Assembly: GCF_016741785.1 (NCBI RefSeq)
Contig: NZ_JAERRL010000005.1
Coordinates: forward strand, 248,001 to 312,000
DNA: 64,000 nt
From: Streptomyces sp. 7-21
GTDB taxonomy: Bacteria; Actinomycetota; Actinomycetes; Streptomycetales; Streptomycetaceae
Direction: 5' to 3'
The translations under genes and the position numbers were made by a program. Every line of letters starts with the position of its first letter. Position 1 is the first letter of the stretch. The notes under the pieces were generated by a model, which searched no databases, was not told where the DNA came from, and saw only the letters and a list, made by a program, of their open reading frames with translations. This document shows positions 19,678 to 27,813 of this stretch, one piece after another.

Positions 19678-19994
19678 TCAGATGAGTAGGCGTGCGGATG
19701 AGACGGCGCTCCGCCTTCCGGCAGGCTCACCCGTGACGGACGAGGTCCGGTGCGGACCGCCGGCACGGGGCGGCGGACTGCACCGGCCCGCGCCGCCGAG
19801 GGGGGAGGGGGAGACGGCGGGCAGCCGGGAAGCCGGGAGGGCTTCCGGTTGCCCGCCCCGTCGTGTGGCGGCGCCGTGTGCGGCCTTTCCGGTTCCGCGG
19901 GCCGCGCCCAGGGCTGCGCGCGGGGCCAAGCGGGGGACCGCGAGCGCAAAGAGCAGGGACGCGGATGTGGCGGTGCGCGCGCTCGGCGGCCGGA

Positions 19995-20017
19995 TTGTCA
20001 GTGCCATGGTTCACCAT
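19995..20017 (+). promoter_or_regulatory. Candidate RecA-independent DNA-damage (PafBC-type) promoter
   Basis: TTGTCAGTG (19995-20003), 8 bases, then CACCAT (20012-20017) fits the actinobacterial RecA-NDp motif TTGTCRGTG-N8-TAnnnT except for C in place of the first T of the -10. It lies about 55-60 bases upstream of the HEPN-family start codon. Confidence 0.55.
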
Positions 20018-20075
20018 GTGCTCAGATGCGAAGACCGCCAGCGGCGCACCGCTGGTTGACGACTGGAGGCTCGTC

Positions 20076-20546
20076 ATGACCGGACTTCCGACTGATGTGC
20101 ACCCGGTGCCCCGCAGGGCGCCCGCTCCCCCTGCGGCGCTCGACCTGCTCGCCCAGGCCGAGCGGGGAGTTGAGGAGGCGTCGGCGCTGTCCGACCCGCA
20201 GGAGGCGTATGTCGCGGCCCACCTCGCCGCGCTGCGCACGGCGGCGGCCGTGCTGGCGGTGCGCGGCCGCCCGGAGACGACGCCGCGCGGCCGCCGGCGG
20301 ATCCGCAGCGTGTGGGAGGTGCTGCCCGAGATCGCTCCGGAACTGTCCGAGTGGAGCAGGCTGTTCTCCGCCAGCGCCGAGCGCCGCGCCAGGATCGAGG
20401 CGGGCATACGCGGCGTGGCCGGGCAGCGTGACGCGGCGGAACTGACCAGGGCCGCCGCCTACTTCCTGCGGCTGGTCGAGGGCATGCTGCTGCGCCAGCC
20501 GGTGCTGCGCGGTGAGGACGGGCCGCTGGGGCCGGCGGCGTCGTAG
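20076..20546 (+). CDS. SAV_6107-family HEPN-domain protein
   Basis: A 156-residue all-helical protein resembling the SAV_6107 HEPN family known from Streptomyces. Helices at about 15-45 (ALDLLAQAERGVEEASAL, then YVAAHLAALRTAAAVLAVRG) carry conserved small and charged residues, and the C-terminal helices end in AAYFLRLVEGMLL. HEPN domains are often RNases or nucleotide-binding partners, but no RX4-6H catalytic motif is obvious, so activity is uncertain. ATG 20076 follows CTGGAGG at 7 bases. The upstream promoter matches the RecA-independent damage motif, suggesting induction by DNA damage. A new promoter for the next gene overlaps its stop codon. Confidence 0.75.
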   Translation: MTGLPTDVHPVPRRAPAPPAALDLLAQAERGVEEASALSDPQEAYVAAHLAALRTAAAVLAVRGRPETTPRGRRRIRSVWEVLPEIAPELSEWSRLFSASAERRARIEAGIRGVAGQRDAAELTRAAAYFLRLVEGMLLRQPVLRGEDGPLGPAAS

Positions 20547-20551
20547 GCTTA
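20546..20551 (+). promoter_or_regulatory. -10 hexamer before the methyltransferase gene
   Basis: TAGGCT overlaps the stop region of the HEPN gene and would give a leader of roughly 50 bases to the ATG at 20609. Confidence 0.4.
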
Positions 20552-20608
20552 GCGCAGGCCACCGAAGGCCTGCCGCCCAGGCGACGACCCCTGAAGGAGC
20601 CGCCCGCC

Positions 20609-21430
20609 ATGCCCCCAGAAACGAGCACGCGCCGCCCCGCGGGCGCGTCGCCGGTGTCCGTGCCGGGATCGCCGCCGGGACGACACGCGGCGCTGCGGTC
20701 CGGAGTCGTCTGGGAGGCGCTGCGCCGCGCCCTCGAAGCGCGCGCCCGCGCCCGGGCCCGGCAGTCGCTGGACGTTCTGGACACGGGCGGCGGCAGCGGC
20801 AGTTTCGCCGTTCCCATCGCGCGGCTCGGCCACCGCGTCACCGTCGTCGACCCCAGCCCCAACGCGCTGTTCGCCCTCGAGCGCCGGGCGGCGGAGGCCG
20901 GCGTGGCCGAGGGGAGCGTGCGCGGCGTGCAGGGGGACACCCGTGACCTGCCCGAGGTGGCGGCGCGCGCCGGGTATGACCTGGTGCTGTGCCACGGGGT
21001 GCTGGAGCACGTGGAGGCTCCCGCGGCGGCCATGCGCGCCGTGACGGGCGCGCTGCGCCCCGGCGGGACGCTGAGCCTGCTCGCGGCCGGCGCGGGCGGC
21101 ACGGTCCTGGCCCGTGCGCTGGCGGGCCGCTTCGACGACGCGGTCCACGCGCTGCGTGACCCGTCGGGCCGCTGGGGGGAGGCCGACCCGGTGCCGCACC
21201 GGTTCACCGCCGAGGAGCTGACGTCGCTGGTCCGCGACGCTGGCCTGGTGCCCGGCGAGATCCACGGAGTCCGTATCTTCGCCGACCTGGTGCCGGGCTC
21301 GCTGGTGGACGCCCAGCCGGAGGCACTGCGCTCGCTGACCCGGCTGGAGGCGGAGGCCGCCACCGAGCCGGCATTCCGCGCCATCGCCGCCGAGCTGCAC
21401 GTGCTGGCCGAGCTGCCGGAACGGCCGTAG
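20609..21430 (+). CDS. Class I SAM-dependent methyltransferase
   Basis: A 273-residue Rossmann-fold methyltransferase. Motif I is LDVLDTGGGSGSF (residues 54-66), the acidic end of strand 2 is VVDPSP, and motif IV is LVLCHGVLEHVEAP, all intact. The region after PGGTLSLLAAG holds family-specific helices ending in LAELPERP. The substrate is not predictable; the general appearance is that of a small-molecule or UbiE/BioC-like enzyme. ATG 20609 follows AAGGAG. In the ancestral actinobacterial order it stands between the metF region and DUF3040, and it is conserved in Streptomyces. Confidence 0.82.
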   Translation: MPPETSTRRPAGASPVSVPGSPPGRHAALRSGVVWEALRRALEARARARARQSLDVLDTGGGSGSFAVPIARLGHRVTVVDPSPNALFALERRAAEAGVAEGSVRGVQGDTRDLPEVAARAGYDLVLCHGVLEHVEAPAAAMRAVTGALRPGGTLSLLAAGAGGTVLARALAGRFDDAVHALRDPSGRWGEADPVPHRFTAEELTSLVRDAGLVPGEIHGVRIFADLVPGSLVDAQPEALRSLTRLEAEAATEPAFRAIAAELHVLAELPERP

Positions 21431-21543
21431 CTCCTCGTATCATCGGGAATGACCCTCGGTTGGCGCGGGAAGGACAACATGACCAGCCCGCACTGCTCCG
21501 GCGGGCCACCGTCTGGTGGGCGAAATTGGCGTACAGGGGTGGG

Positions 21544-21572
21544 TTTCACAGGGAGGTTTCCCTGCCTATCCT
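21544..21572 (+). promoter_or_regulatory. Promoter of the DUF3040 gene
   Basis: TTTCAC (21544-21549), 17 bases and TATCCT (21567-21572) give a plausible vegetative promoter about 50 bases before the GTG at 21622. A small dyad CAGGGA/TCCCTG (21549-21564) lies in its spacer. Confidence 0.5.
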
Positions 21573-21621
21573 GAAAGAGTCGGATCCGGTCGCCACCGCG
21601 ACCGACGAGTAGGAGGACTCC

Positions 21622-22017
21622 GTGCCGCTCTCGGATCACGAGCAGCGCATGCTCGAACAGATGGAGCGAGCGCTCTACGCCGAAGATCCCAAATTCGCGA
21701 CGGCGCTTGAGGGCAATGAGCTGCGCACGTACTCCCGCAAGCGGGTCTACCAGGCGGTTGCCGGATTCCTGCTGGGTATCGCACTCCTGATGGGCGGCAT
21801 GGTCGCCCAGCAGGTGTGGCTGAGTGTGGTGGGCTTCCTGATCATGCTTGGCTGCGCCGCCGTCGGCGTGACGGCCTGGCGCAAGTCGCCGCCGCCCGGC
21901 GTGCAGGGCCCCAGCGGCCGCGTGGGCGGCCGGAGCAAGCCGCAGCGGCAGCGCCGCTCGATGATGGACCGCATTGAGCAGCGCTGGCAGCGGCGCCGCG
22001 ACGAGCAGGGCGACTGA
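21622..22017 (+). CDS. DUF3040 membrane protein
   Basis: A 131-residue protein of the DUF3040 family. The N-terminal motif PLSDHEQRMLEQMERALYAEDPKFA is the family signature. Two membrane helices follow (about 49-66 and 68-87), then a basic C-terminal tail with QRQRRS and QRRRDE. GTG 21622 is 6 bases behind AGGAGG. In mycobacteria and corynebacteria DUF3040 genes lie just upstream of mraZ and the dcw cluster; here the MoxR operon and carbonic anhydrase intervene and mraZ is absent. Function unknown, possibly linked to envelope growth. Confidence 0.85.
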   Translation: MPLSDHEQRMLEQMERALYAEDPKFATALEGNELRTYSRKRVYQAVAGFLLGIALLMGGMVAQQVWLSVVGFLIMLGCAAVGVTAWRKSPPPGVQGPSGRVGGRSKPQRQRRSMMDRIEQRWQRRRDEQGD

Positions 22018-22074
22018 ACGCTCTCCATCTGAACGCTCCGCGTCCGCGCGGCCACGTTCTGAGTCTTCTCAGTG

Positions 22075-22191
22075 GTGGGAGGGCCCCTGAGCCGAAGGGG
22101 CCCTCCCACAACCGTCTTCTGCCCCTGCCCGCGCGCTGGCGCGGGCAGGGGACAGCACCTTCCAGCGACCCCCCTGGGCGGTGCCAGGGGG
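22075..22191. terminator. Three tandem hairpins between convergent genes
   Basis: Stem 1 pairs 22075-22087 with 22097-22109 (13 bp). Stem 2 pairs 22122-22134 with 22139-22151 (13 bp). Stem 3 pairs 22170-22177 with 22184-22191 (8 bp). All are perfect and GC-rich, and they fill the gap between the DUF3040 and transglutaminase genes, so they likely terminate from both sides. Confidence 0.8.
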
Positions 22192-22193
22192 CG

Positions 22194-24629
22194 TCAGGCC
22201 GCGTGCCCCCGCCGGCCCGGCAGGGCCCGCCGGAGCGTGGCGCCGAGCCGCTCGGTGAGCGCGATCCGCCGCGCCGCCGCGGCGTGCATCACCCGCATGG
22301 CGGAACGCGGCAGCAGCAATGCCCGCAGCCGCTCCCACCGCCCCGAAGCGGCCCGCATGCCGTCGCTTGCCGCCCGCACGTCGGCGGCCAGCTGGCCGCT
22401 GGCGCCCGCGCCGCCCGGCGCGTACAGCTCGTACTCCACGGCGTCCGCCACGCGGTGGACGGCCGCCGCACTCTCCCCCTCAAGCCCCCGGACCCGCACG
22501 ATCCGCTGGGCCGCCTGCCGCGGCGTCTCGGAGACCACGGGCGTCACACCGAAGTCCCACGCCGTGTCGGTCAGCTCCCGCCAGGCGGGCAGCGCCCCCG
22601 TCTCCGCGCCCAGCCGCCGCGCCCGGCCCCGGCGCCGCCACAGCAGCGGGCTCATCGCCAGCGCCACGGCCAGCAGCCCTCCGCCGCCGCCCAGTACCAG
22701 GGGCCACGACACGGCCAGCCCGGCGCCGTCGTCGTCGCTCTCCGGGGTCCGCGGCTGCGCGTCGTCCGCGCACTCGCCCGTCACCGGGTCGCACCCCTCG
22801 GGCTGCTCCGGGCTGGGGGTCGGCGACGGCTCAGGCGCGGTCTCCTCGTCCTCCGGGCGCTCGGTCTCCTCCGGCCGCTGGCTCGGGTCCGGGGAGACGG
22901 GGTCCTCCTCGGGGCGCGTGTAGTCCGGTGTGGTGCCCTGGCCGGGCGTCGGCTCGAAGCGGACCCAGCCGACGCCCTCGAAGTACAGCTCCGGCCAGGC
23001 GTGCGCGTTGTGGATGCCGACCTCATAGGAGCCGTCCGGCTGCCGCTGGCCGGGAGTGAAGCCGACCGCGACCTGGGCCGGGATGTCCAGGGTGCGGGCC
23101 ATGGCCGCCATGGTGAAGGCGAAGTGGACGCAGAACCCCTCACGGTCGTTGAGGAAGTTCACGATCGCCTCGCTGCCGGAGCCCGAGGCCACGGAGGTGT
23201 CGTAGCGGAAGCCGCCGTCGCGCGTGAACCACTCCTGGAGTGCCACGGCCCGCTCGTAGTCGCTGGCCGCGCCCTCGGTCACCGACAGGGCGGTCTCCCG
23301 CACCTCGGGAGGCAGGCTGTCCGGCACCCGCGTGTAGTAGTCGAGCACCTCGTCGGGGGGACGCGGCGCGTTCGCCAGCGTCTCGGGCGAGGTGTCCGGC
23401 ACGCGGTGGGTCACCTCCCACGAGCGGCCCGCCACGGTGGCCTCCGGGTCGGGGGAGACGAGGGTCTGCGAGCCCCGGTCGTACAGCCAGCCGGACAGCC
23501 ACGTGCCGTTGCCGATGACGCTGACCGCCGGGTAGGGCACGGGCAGCGAGGTCTGCGCGTAGCCCTGGCGCGCCTGGATCCTCGTGGTGACCGTGTCCGG
23601 GCCGGGCTGGGTGAGCCCCGGTACCGGCCAGGGCGGCGCGGGCTGGCCGGACTCGTGCCACTCAGAGGAGTGCCACGCTTCCCCGTCGAACTCGTCCAGC
23701 GCGATCAGCCGCAGGTACAGGTCTCCCGGGTCGGGCGCGTCGGTCCGGTAGTCCAGGACCGGCCGGTCCTCCGGCTGGTTGAGGTGGTCTTGCAGCGCCA
23801 CGACGGGGTTGACGGCCGTGATGTCCTGCTGCCGCTCCCGGCCGGCGCCGTCCCGCTCGTTCAGGCCGAGCAGCCCGTCACCGAGCCCCGGCAGCAGCAG
23901 CGGCGTGACGGCGGCGACGCCGAGGGTGAGCGCGCCGATGCGCCGGCCGGTGCGTACCCGGGGGCCGGACGCGGCGCCCAGCGCCGGCGGGCCCGGGGCG
24001 GGGAAGTACCGCCCCCACCGGGCCAGCCGGTCCCTGCCCTCGGCCAGCACCAGCAGCAGGTAGCCCGCGGCGGCGCACAGGAAGTACGGCCAGGCGTCTT
24101 CCCCGGGGCTGACGCCCGCCGCCACCGAGTACATCGCCAGCAGCGGCAGCCCCGACGCCGCCGCCGCGCGCAGCGTGACGGCCAGGATGTCCACGAGCAG
24201 CCCGACGAGCAGCACGCCGCCCAGCAGCATCAGCCGTATCCCGTCGGTCACCGGGGCGGGCGCCACGTACCGGCCGATGTCGTCGGCCCCGGCGTCCAGC
24301 AGGACGCCCAGCTCCCCGAACGCCTCCGGGCCCGGGACCAGCCCGGCCAGCGCCTCGTCCGGCACGGTCATGGCCGTCAGCAGCACCAGGGACACCAGCG
24401 CCTGGCCGGCCGCGACCACCGCCCGGGGCAGCTCGCGCCACCGCAGCCCGAGCCCGGTGGCGGTCTGCGCGGCGAGCAGCGCTCCCGCCTCCACCAGCCA
24501 GCCGCGCGTCGTGACCAGCGGCAGCAGCGCGCTCGCCGCCGCCATCGTGGCCAGCCACGCGGCGCCCGCGAGCCGGAGCCCGCTCCGCAGTGCCCCGCCC
24601 GTCCGGGCGCCCGTCGTTCCGTAGCTCAT
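22194..24629 (-). CDS. TgpA-type membrane transglutaminase
   Basis: An 811-residue membrane protein. About six to seven helices in the first 230 residues precede an extracytoplasmic transglutaminase-like domain with Cys in EGFCVHFAFTMA, His in VGIHNAHAWPELYF and the acidic residue in VRFEPTPGQG, so the triad is intact. A further helix (LVLGGGGGLLAVALA) and a cytoplasmic DUF4129-like tail follow. This is the last gene of MoxR-DUF58-TgpA; its ATG overlaps the DUF58 stop by four bases. Related systems occur widely and are thought to process envelope peptides or proteins. The long frame upstream of 24629 is a shadow of the DUF58 gene. Confidence 0.9.
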   Translation of the reverse strand: MSYGTTGARTGGALRSGLRLAGAAWLATMAAASALLPLVTTRGWLVEAGALLAAQTATGLGLRWRELPRAVVAAGQALVSLVLLTAMTVPDEALAGLVPGPEAFGELGVLLDAGADDIGRYVAPAPVTDGIRLMLLGGVLLVGLLVDILAVTLRAAAASGLPLLAMYSVAAGVSPGEDAWPYFLCAAAGYLLLVLAEGRDRLARWGRYFPAPGPPALGAASGPRVRTGRRIGALTLGVAAVTPLLLPGLGDGLLGLNERDGAGRERQQDITAVNPVVALQDHLNQPEDRPVLDYRTDAPDPGDLYLRLIALDEFDGEAWHSSEWHESGQPAPPWPVPGLTQPGPDTVTTRIQARQGYAQTSLPVPYPAVSVIGNGTWLSGWLYDRGSQTLVSPDPEATVAGRSWEVTHRVPDTSPETLANAPRPPDEVLDYYTRVPDSLPPEVRETALSVTEGAASDYERAVALQEWFTRDGGFRYDTSVASGSGSEAIVNFLNDREGFCVHFAFTMAAMARTLDIPAQVAVGFTPGQRQPDGSYEVGIHNAHAWPELYFEGVGWVRFEPTPGQGTTPDYTRPEEDPVSPDPSQRPEETERPEDEETAPEPSPTPSPEQPEGCDPVTGECADDAQPRTPESDDDGAGLAVSWPLVLGGGGGLLAVALAMSPLLWRRRGRARRLGAETGALPAWRELTDTAWDFGVTPVVSETPRQAAQRIVRVRGLEGESAAAVHRVADAVEYELYAPGGAGASGQLAADVRAASDGMRAASGRWERLRALLLPRSAMRVMHAAAARRIALTERLGATLRRALPGRRGHAA

Positions 24630-25924
24630 GACCGTCCCCCGCCGCGTACCGCGAGTTCCTGCGCCGCCTGCTGCCACAGCTGGCCCAGCGGCACGCCGGG
24701 CTGGAGCGGCAGCGCCGTCCAGCCCGATGCGCGCAGCCGCTCCAGCCGCGTCGCCTCCAGGCCCGGGTCGACCTGCCCGGCGGCCACGAAGGCCACCGAG
24801 CCCGTGGCCCGCTGCCGCAGCCGCCCGAGCACCTCGTTCTGGGTGCGGTCCACGGCGCCGAGGAACGCCACGATCAGCCCGCTGTCCGCGCCGCGCAGCG
24901 CCGTCCCGGCGCCGTCCAGGCCGGTCTCGGCCGAGTGGTCGATGAGCGCGAGCGCGTCCATGATCAGGTCGAGGACCTCGCCGCCGGAGGCGTGTGTCTC
25001 CGGCCCCGGCAGCTGGAGCCCGGTCTCGGTGACGAGCCGGACCACGTAGTCCCGTTCCACCAGGTGCCGCACCGCCGAGGCCGCGCCCGACACCGCCCGC
25101 TCGAACGGCGAGCCCGGCCCGGCGCCGGCGTACGCCACGCGCCGGGTGTCCAGCAGGATGGTGCAGTGCGCCCGCACCGGCTGTTCCTCGCGCCGCACCA
25201 TCAGCGTTCCGCGGTGCGCCGTGGAGCGCCAGTGCACGCGCCGCAGGTCGTCGCCGTGCCGGTACTCGCGCGGGATGATGTCGTCGGCGCCGCTGACCGC
25301 GACGGTGCGGCCCGCGCCGTCGTCCCCGCCGGCCGCGTCGCCGCCGAGCCGCACCGGCGGCAGCGGTTCGACCCGGGGCAGCACCGTCATCATGTCGTAG
25401 GAGTGGAACGACCGCGTCAGCTCGACCATGCCGAAGGGGTCGGCCAGCCGCAGCTGGAGCGGACCGATCGGGTACCGGCCGCGCTGGTCGGACCGCACCC
25501 GGTAGGTGACCTCCCGCCGCTCCCCTGGCTCGATCCGGTCGAGCACGAACCGCGGCCGCGGCCCCAGCGCGTACGGCAGGCGGTCCTGGAGCAGCAGCAT
25601 CCCGCTGGGGACGCGGGCGACGTTCTCCACGCGCAGGTGCACCCGTGCGTCCGTGCCGGCGTCCACGCGCGCGGGCGTCAGCCGCCGCGCCGCCGCGACC
25701 CGGCTGCGCGTCTGGTGGACGATCACCACGCACAGCAGCGGCAGTGCCACCAGCAGCGCGCCGACGCGCAGCAGGTCCGACTGCCCCAGCAGGTACGCGC
25801 AGGCCGCTGCCGCGCCGCCGGCCGCGAGGAACGACCTGCCGCGGGTCGTCAGCCCGCTGAACGCTGCCCGCAGCGGGCCACGGTCATCCGCGCCGGCGCC
25901 GGCCGGGCCGGGCAGGGCCATCAC
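24626..25924 (-). CDS. DUF58 (vWA-like) domain protein
   Basis: A 432-residue protein of the DUF58 family, with two N-terminal membrane helices (about 30-48 and 52-68). The family signature DIIPREYRHGDDLRRVHWRSTA is followed by RGTLMVRREE, and the C-terminal part has a von Willebrand-A-like fold (CTILLDTR). Such proteins act together with MoxR ATPases. GTG 25924 overlaps the MoxR stop by four bases (GTGA), and ATG 25921 is one codon later. Client proteins are unknown. Confidence 0.9.
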   Translation of the reverse strand: MMALPGPAGAGADDRGPLRAAFSGLTTRGRSFLAAGGAAAACAYLLGQSDLLRVGALLVALPLLCVVIVHQTRSRVAAARRLTPARVDAGTDARVHLRVENVARVPSGMLLLQDRLPYALGPRPRFVLDRIEPGERREVTYRVRSDQRGRYPIGPLQLRLADPFGMVELTRSFHSYDMMTVLPRVEPLPPVRLGGDAAGGDDGAGRTVAVSGADDIIPREYRHGDDLRRVHWRSTAHRGTLMVRREEQPVRAHCTILLDTRRVAYAGAGPGSPFERAVSGAASAVRHLVERDYVVRLVTETGLQLPGPETHASGGEVLDLIMDALALIDHSAETGLDGAGTALRGADSGLIVAFLGAVDRTQNEVLGRLRQRATGSVAFVAAGQVDPGLEATRLERLRASGWTALPLQPGVPLGQLWQQAAQELAVRGGGRS

Positions 25925-26913
25925 ATCCCCCGCAGCCGCTGCGCCGCGTACGGGTCCGGTACCGAGGTCCGGCGGACGATGTCAGCGACCAGGTGCTCCG
26001 TGGTGTGCCGGTTCATCTGTGCCTGCGCCGTCGGCAGCAGCCGGTGCGCCAGCACGGGCACGGCCACGCTCTGCACGTCGTCGGGAAGCACGAAGCCCCG
26101 CCCCGCCAGCGCGGCCGCCGCCTTGGCGGCGCGCAGCAGGTGCAGGGTGGCGCGGGGGGAGGCGCCCAGGCGCAGCTCGGGATGCGTGCGCGTGCCGGTG
26201 ATGAGGTCCACGACGTACCGGCGCACCGAGTCGGACACGTGCACGTCGCGCACCGACTGGATCAGCTTGGCGATCTCCTGGGCGTGCGTGGCGGGACGCA
26301 TCGCGTCCAGCGGCGAGTACCCGCCGTGCGACTCCAGCATCCGCATCTCCGCCTCGGCGCTGGGGTAGCCGACGGAGATCCGGGCCATGAAGCGGTCCCG
26401 CTGTGCCTCGGGCAGCGGGTAGGTCCCCTCCATCTCCACCGGGTTCTGGGTGGCGATCACCATGAAGGGGCTGGGCAGCTCGTAGGTGCGGCCGTCCGCC
26501 GTGACCTGCCGCTCCTCCATCGACTCCAGCAGCGCCGACTGCGTCTTGGGCGAGGCGCGGTTGATCTCGTCGCCGATGACGATCTGCGCGAACACCGCCC
26601 CCGGCTTGAACTCGAACTCCTGGCGCTCCTGGTCGTAGACGCTGACGCCGGTGATGTCCGACGGCAGCAGGTCAGGCGTGAACTGGATGCGCTGCACCGA
26701 GCAGTCGATCGACCGCGCCAGCGCCTTGGCCAGCATCGTCTTGCCGACACCCGGCACGTCCTCCAGCAGCAGGTGCCCCCCGGCAAACAGTACCGTCAGC
26801 GACAGCCGCACGACCTCGGGCTTGCCCTCGATCACGCTCTCCACCGCCCGGCGCACCTGGTTAGCGGTGGTGCTCAGCCCCGTGAACGCGGACTGCTGCT
26901 CATAGGTCGTCAC
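25921..26913 (-). CDS. MoxR-family AAA+ ATPase
   Basis: A 330-residue AAA+ ATPase and likely chaperone for the products of the two genes after it. Walker A is DVPGVGKTMLAKAL (about 53-66), Walker B IVIGDEINRAS, and the MoxR sensor block is ATQNPVEMEGTYPLPEAQRDRF. The C-terminal lid is complete (SPRATLHLLRAAKA). GTG 26913 follows GAGGAGG. It is first in an overlapping three-gene operon. The 133 bases upstream to the carbonic anhydrase stop presumably hold the promoter, but no clear hexamers were identified. Confidence 0.93.
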   Translation of the reverse strand: MTTYEQQSAFTGLSTTANQVRRAVESVIEGKPEVVRLSLTVLFAGGHLLLEDVPGVGKTMLAKALARSIDCSVQRIQFTPDLLPSDITGVSVYDQERQEFEFKPGAVFAQIVIGDEINRASPKTQSALLESMEERQVTADGRTYELPSPFMVIATQNPVEMEGTYPLPEAQRDRFMARISVGYPSAEAEMRMLESHGGYSPLDAMRPATHAQEIAKLIQSVRDVHVSDSVRRYVVDLITGTRTHPELRLGASPRATLHLLRAAKAAAALAGRGFVLPDDVQSVAVPVLAHRLLPTAQAQMNRHTTEHLVADIVRRTSVPDPYAAQRLRGM

Positions 26914-27046
26914 CCGGCCCTCCTCGGCCCGTCTCCCTCGCCCGGCGCCGTCTGGACGCGGCCCGGTGCCCGTCAGTCACCGACACCGGTTTCACGCCGG
27001 CCGGTTGCCTCCCGCAAGCAATTCTTCACACAACCGTGTCCGCACG

Positions 27047-27559
27047 TCACCGGGCGGGCGGACCGGCGGGGTCGACCTCCGTCAGCAGCCCGGTCGCGAC
27101 GTCGAAGACGAACCCGCGCACGTCCTCCGTGTGAAGAAGGAACGGGGAGGTCCGCACCCTGGCCATGGACTGCCGGACGTCCTGCTCCGTGTCGGTGAAG
27201 GACTCGACGGCCCAGTTGGGCTTCTGCCCCACCTCGCGCTCCAGTTCGTGCCGGAAGTCCTCGGTGAGGTCGAGCAGACCGCAGCCCGTGTGGTGGATCA
27301 GCACCACCGCGCGGGTGCCCAGGGCACGCTGACTGATCGTGAGCGAACGAATGACGTCGTCCGTCACCACGCCGCCAGCATTTCTGATGGTATGACAGTC
27401 GCCCAGTGAGAGTCCGAGGGCGGCGTGGAGATCGAGCCGGGCGTCCATGCACGCCACCACGGCGACGCGCCGCGCGGGACGCGCGTCTATGCCCGGGGGC
27501 TCGAACTCCGCCGCGTACCGCCGGTTGGCGCTGACCAGCTCATCGATAACCGTTCGCAT
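27047..27559 (-). CDS. Beta-class carbonic anhydrase
   Basis: A 170-residue zinc enzyme interconverting CO2 and bicarbonate. Zinc ligands fit ACMDARLD (Cys plus the Asp-Arg dyad) and LIHHTGC (His and Cys). The block DCHTIRNAGGVVTDDVIRSL is typical of the short beta-class enzymes of actinobacteria. ATG 27559 (MRTVIDEL) is used; a longer frame runs to 27634 but adds an unconserved basic stretch. No Shine-Dalgarno sequence is evident, and TACTAC lies about 9 bases upstream, so the message may be leaderless. It is divergent from the dcw promoter. Confidence 0.88.
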   Translation of the reverse strand: MRTVIDELVSANRRYAAEFEPPGIDARPARRVAVVACMDARLDLHAALGLSLGDCHTIRNAGGVVTDDVIRSLTISQRALGTRAVVLIHHTGCGLLDLTEDFRHELEREVGQKPNWAVESFTDTEQDVRQSMARVRTSPFLLHTEDVRGFVFDVATGLLTEVDPAGPPAR

Positions 27560-27719
27560 GCGATGACGGTAGTACGCGCCCGGCGCGTTCCGCCGCGTCC
27601 GCACCGCCCCGGCGCCCCGCGGACCTGAGTACACGCACGCACGAGGTGATGCACCTCACCCGCCCCTGACCCGCCCGGCGCCTGCCGCCGGGCGGAACGC
27701 CTCAAAAGGACCACGGTGA

Positions 27720-27747
27720 TTGACCGGCGAAACAGGTGGGCTAGGGT
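27720..27747 (+). promoter_or_regulatory. Promoter of the dcw cluster
   Basis: TTGACC (27720-27725), 16 bases and TAGGGT (27742-27747) form a strong vegetative-type promoter. Transcription would begin near 27754, about 60 bases ahead of rsmH. No mraZ gene or three-repeat MraZ operator lies here. Confidence 0.75.
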
Positions 27748-27813
27748 GACGCGCAGTGGAAGGCCCCGGGCCCGCCGTCTTCGCGTCTCACGACCTCACC
27801 TCCCGGAAGGCCC

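Larger units (their letters stand above)
19617..20075. other. Non-coding stretch without a convincing gene
   Basis: About 460 bases lie between the terminator and the HEPN-family gene. Open frames here have no family motifs. The stretch holds a 10-bp inverted repeat at 19646-19677 and a candidate DNA-damage promoter at 19995-20017. In mycobacteria a polyprenyl synthetase gene sits next to metF; nothing resembling its DDxxD motifs is visible here. Confidence 0.6.

Noticed and set aside
21518..21540. MraZ-box-like TGGGC-N5-TGGCG-N5-GGGTG before the DUF3040 gene
   Set aside because: Only the first unit is a true TGGGN; no mraZ gene lies in the window, so the match is probably chance in G-rich DNA.
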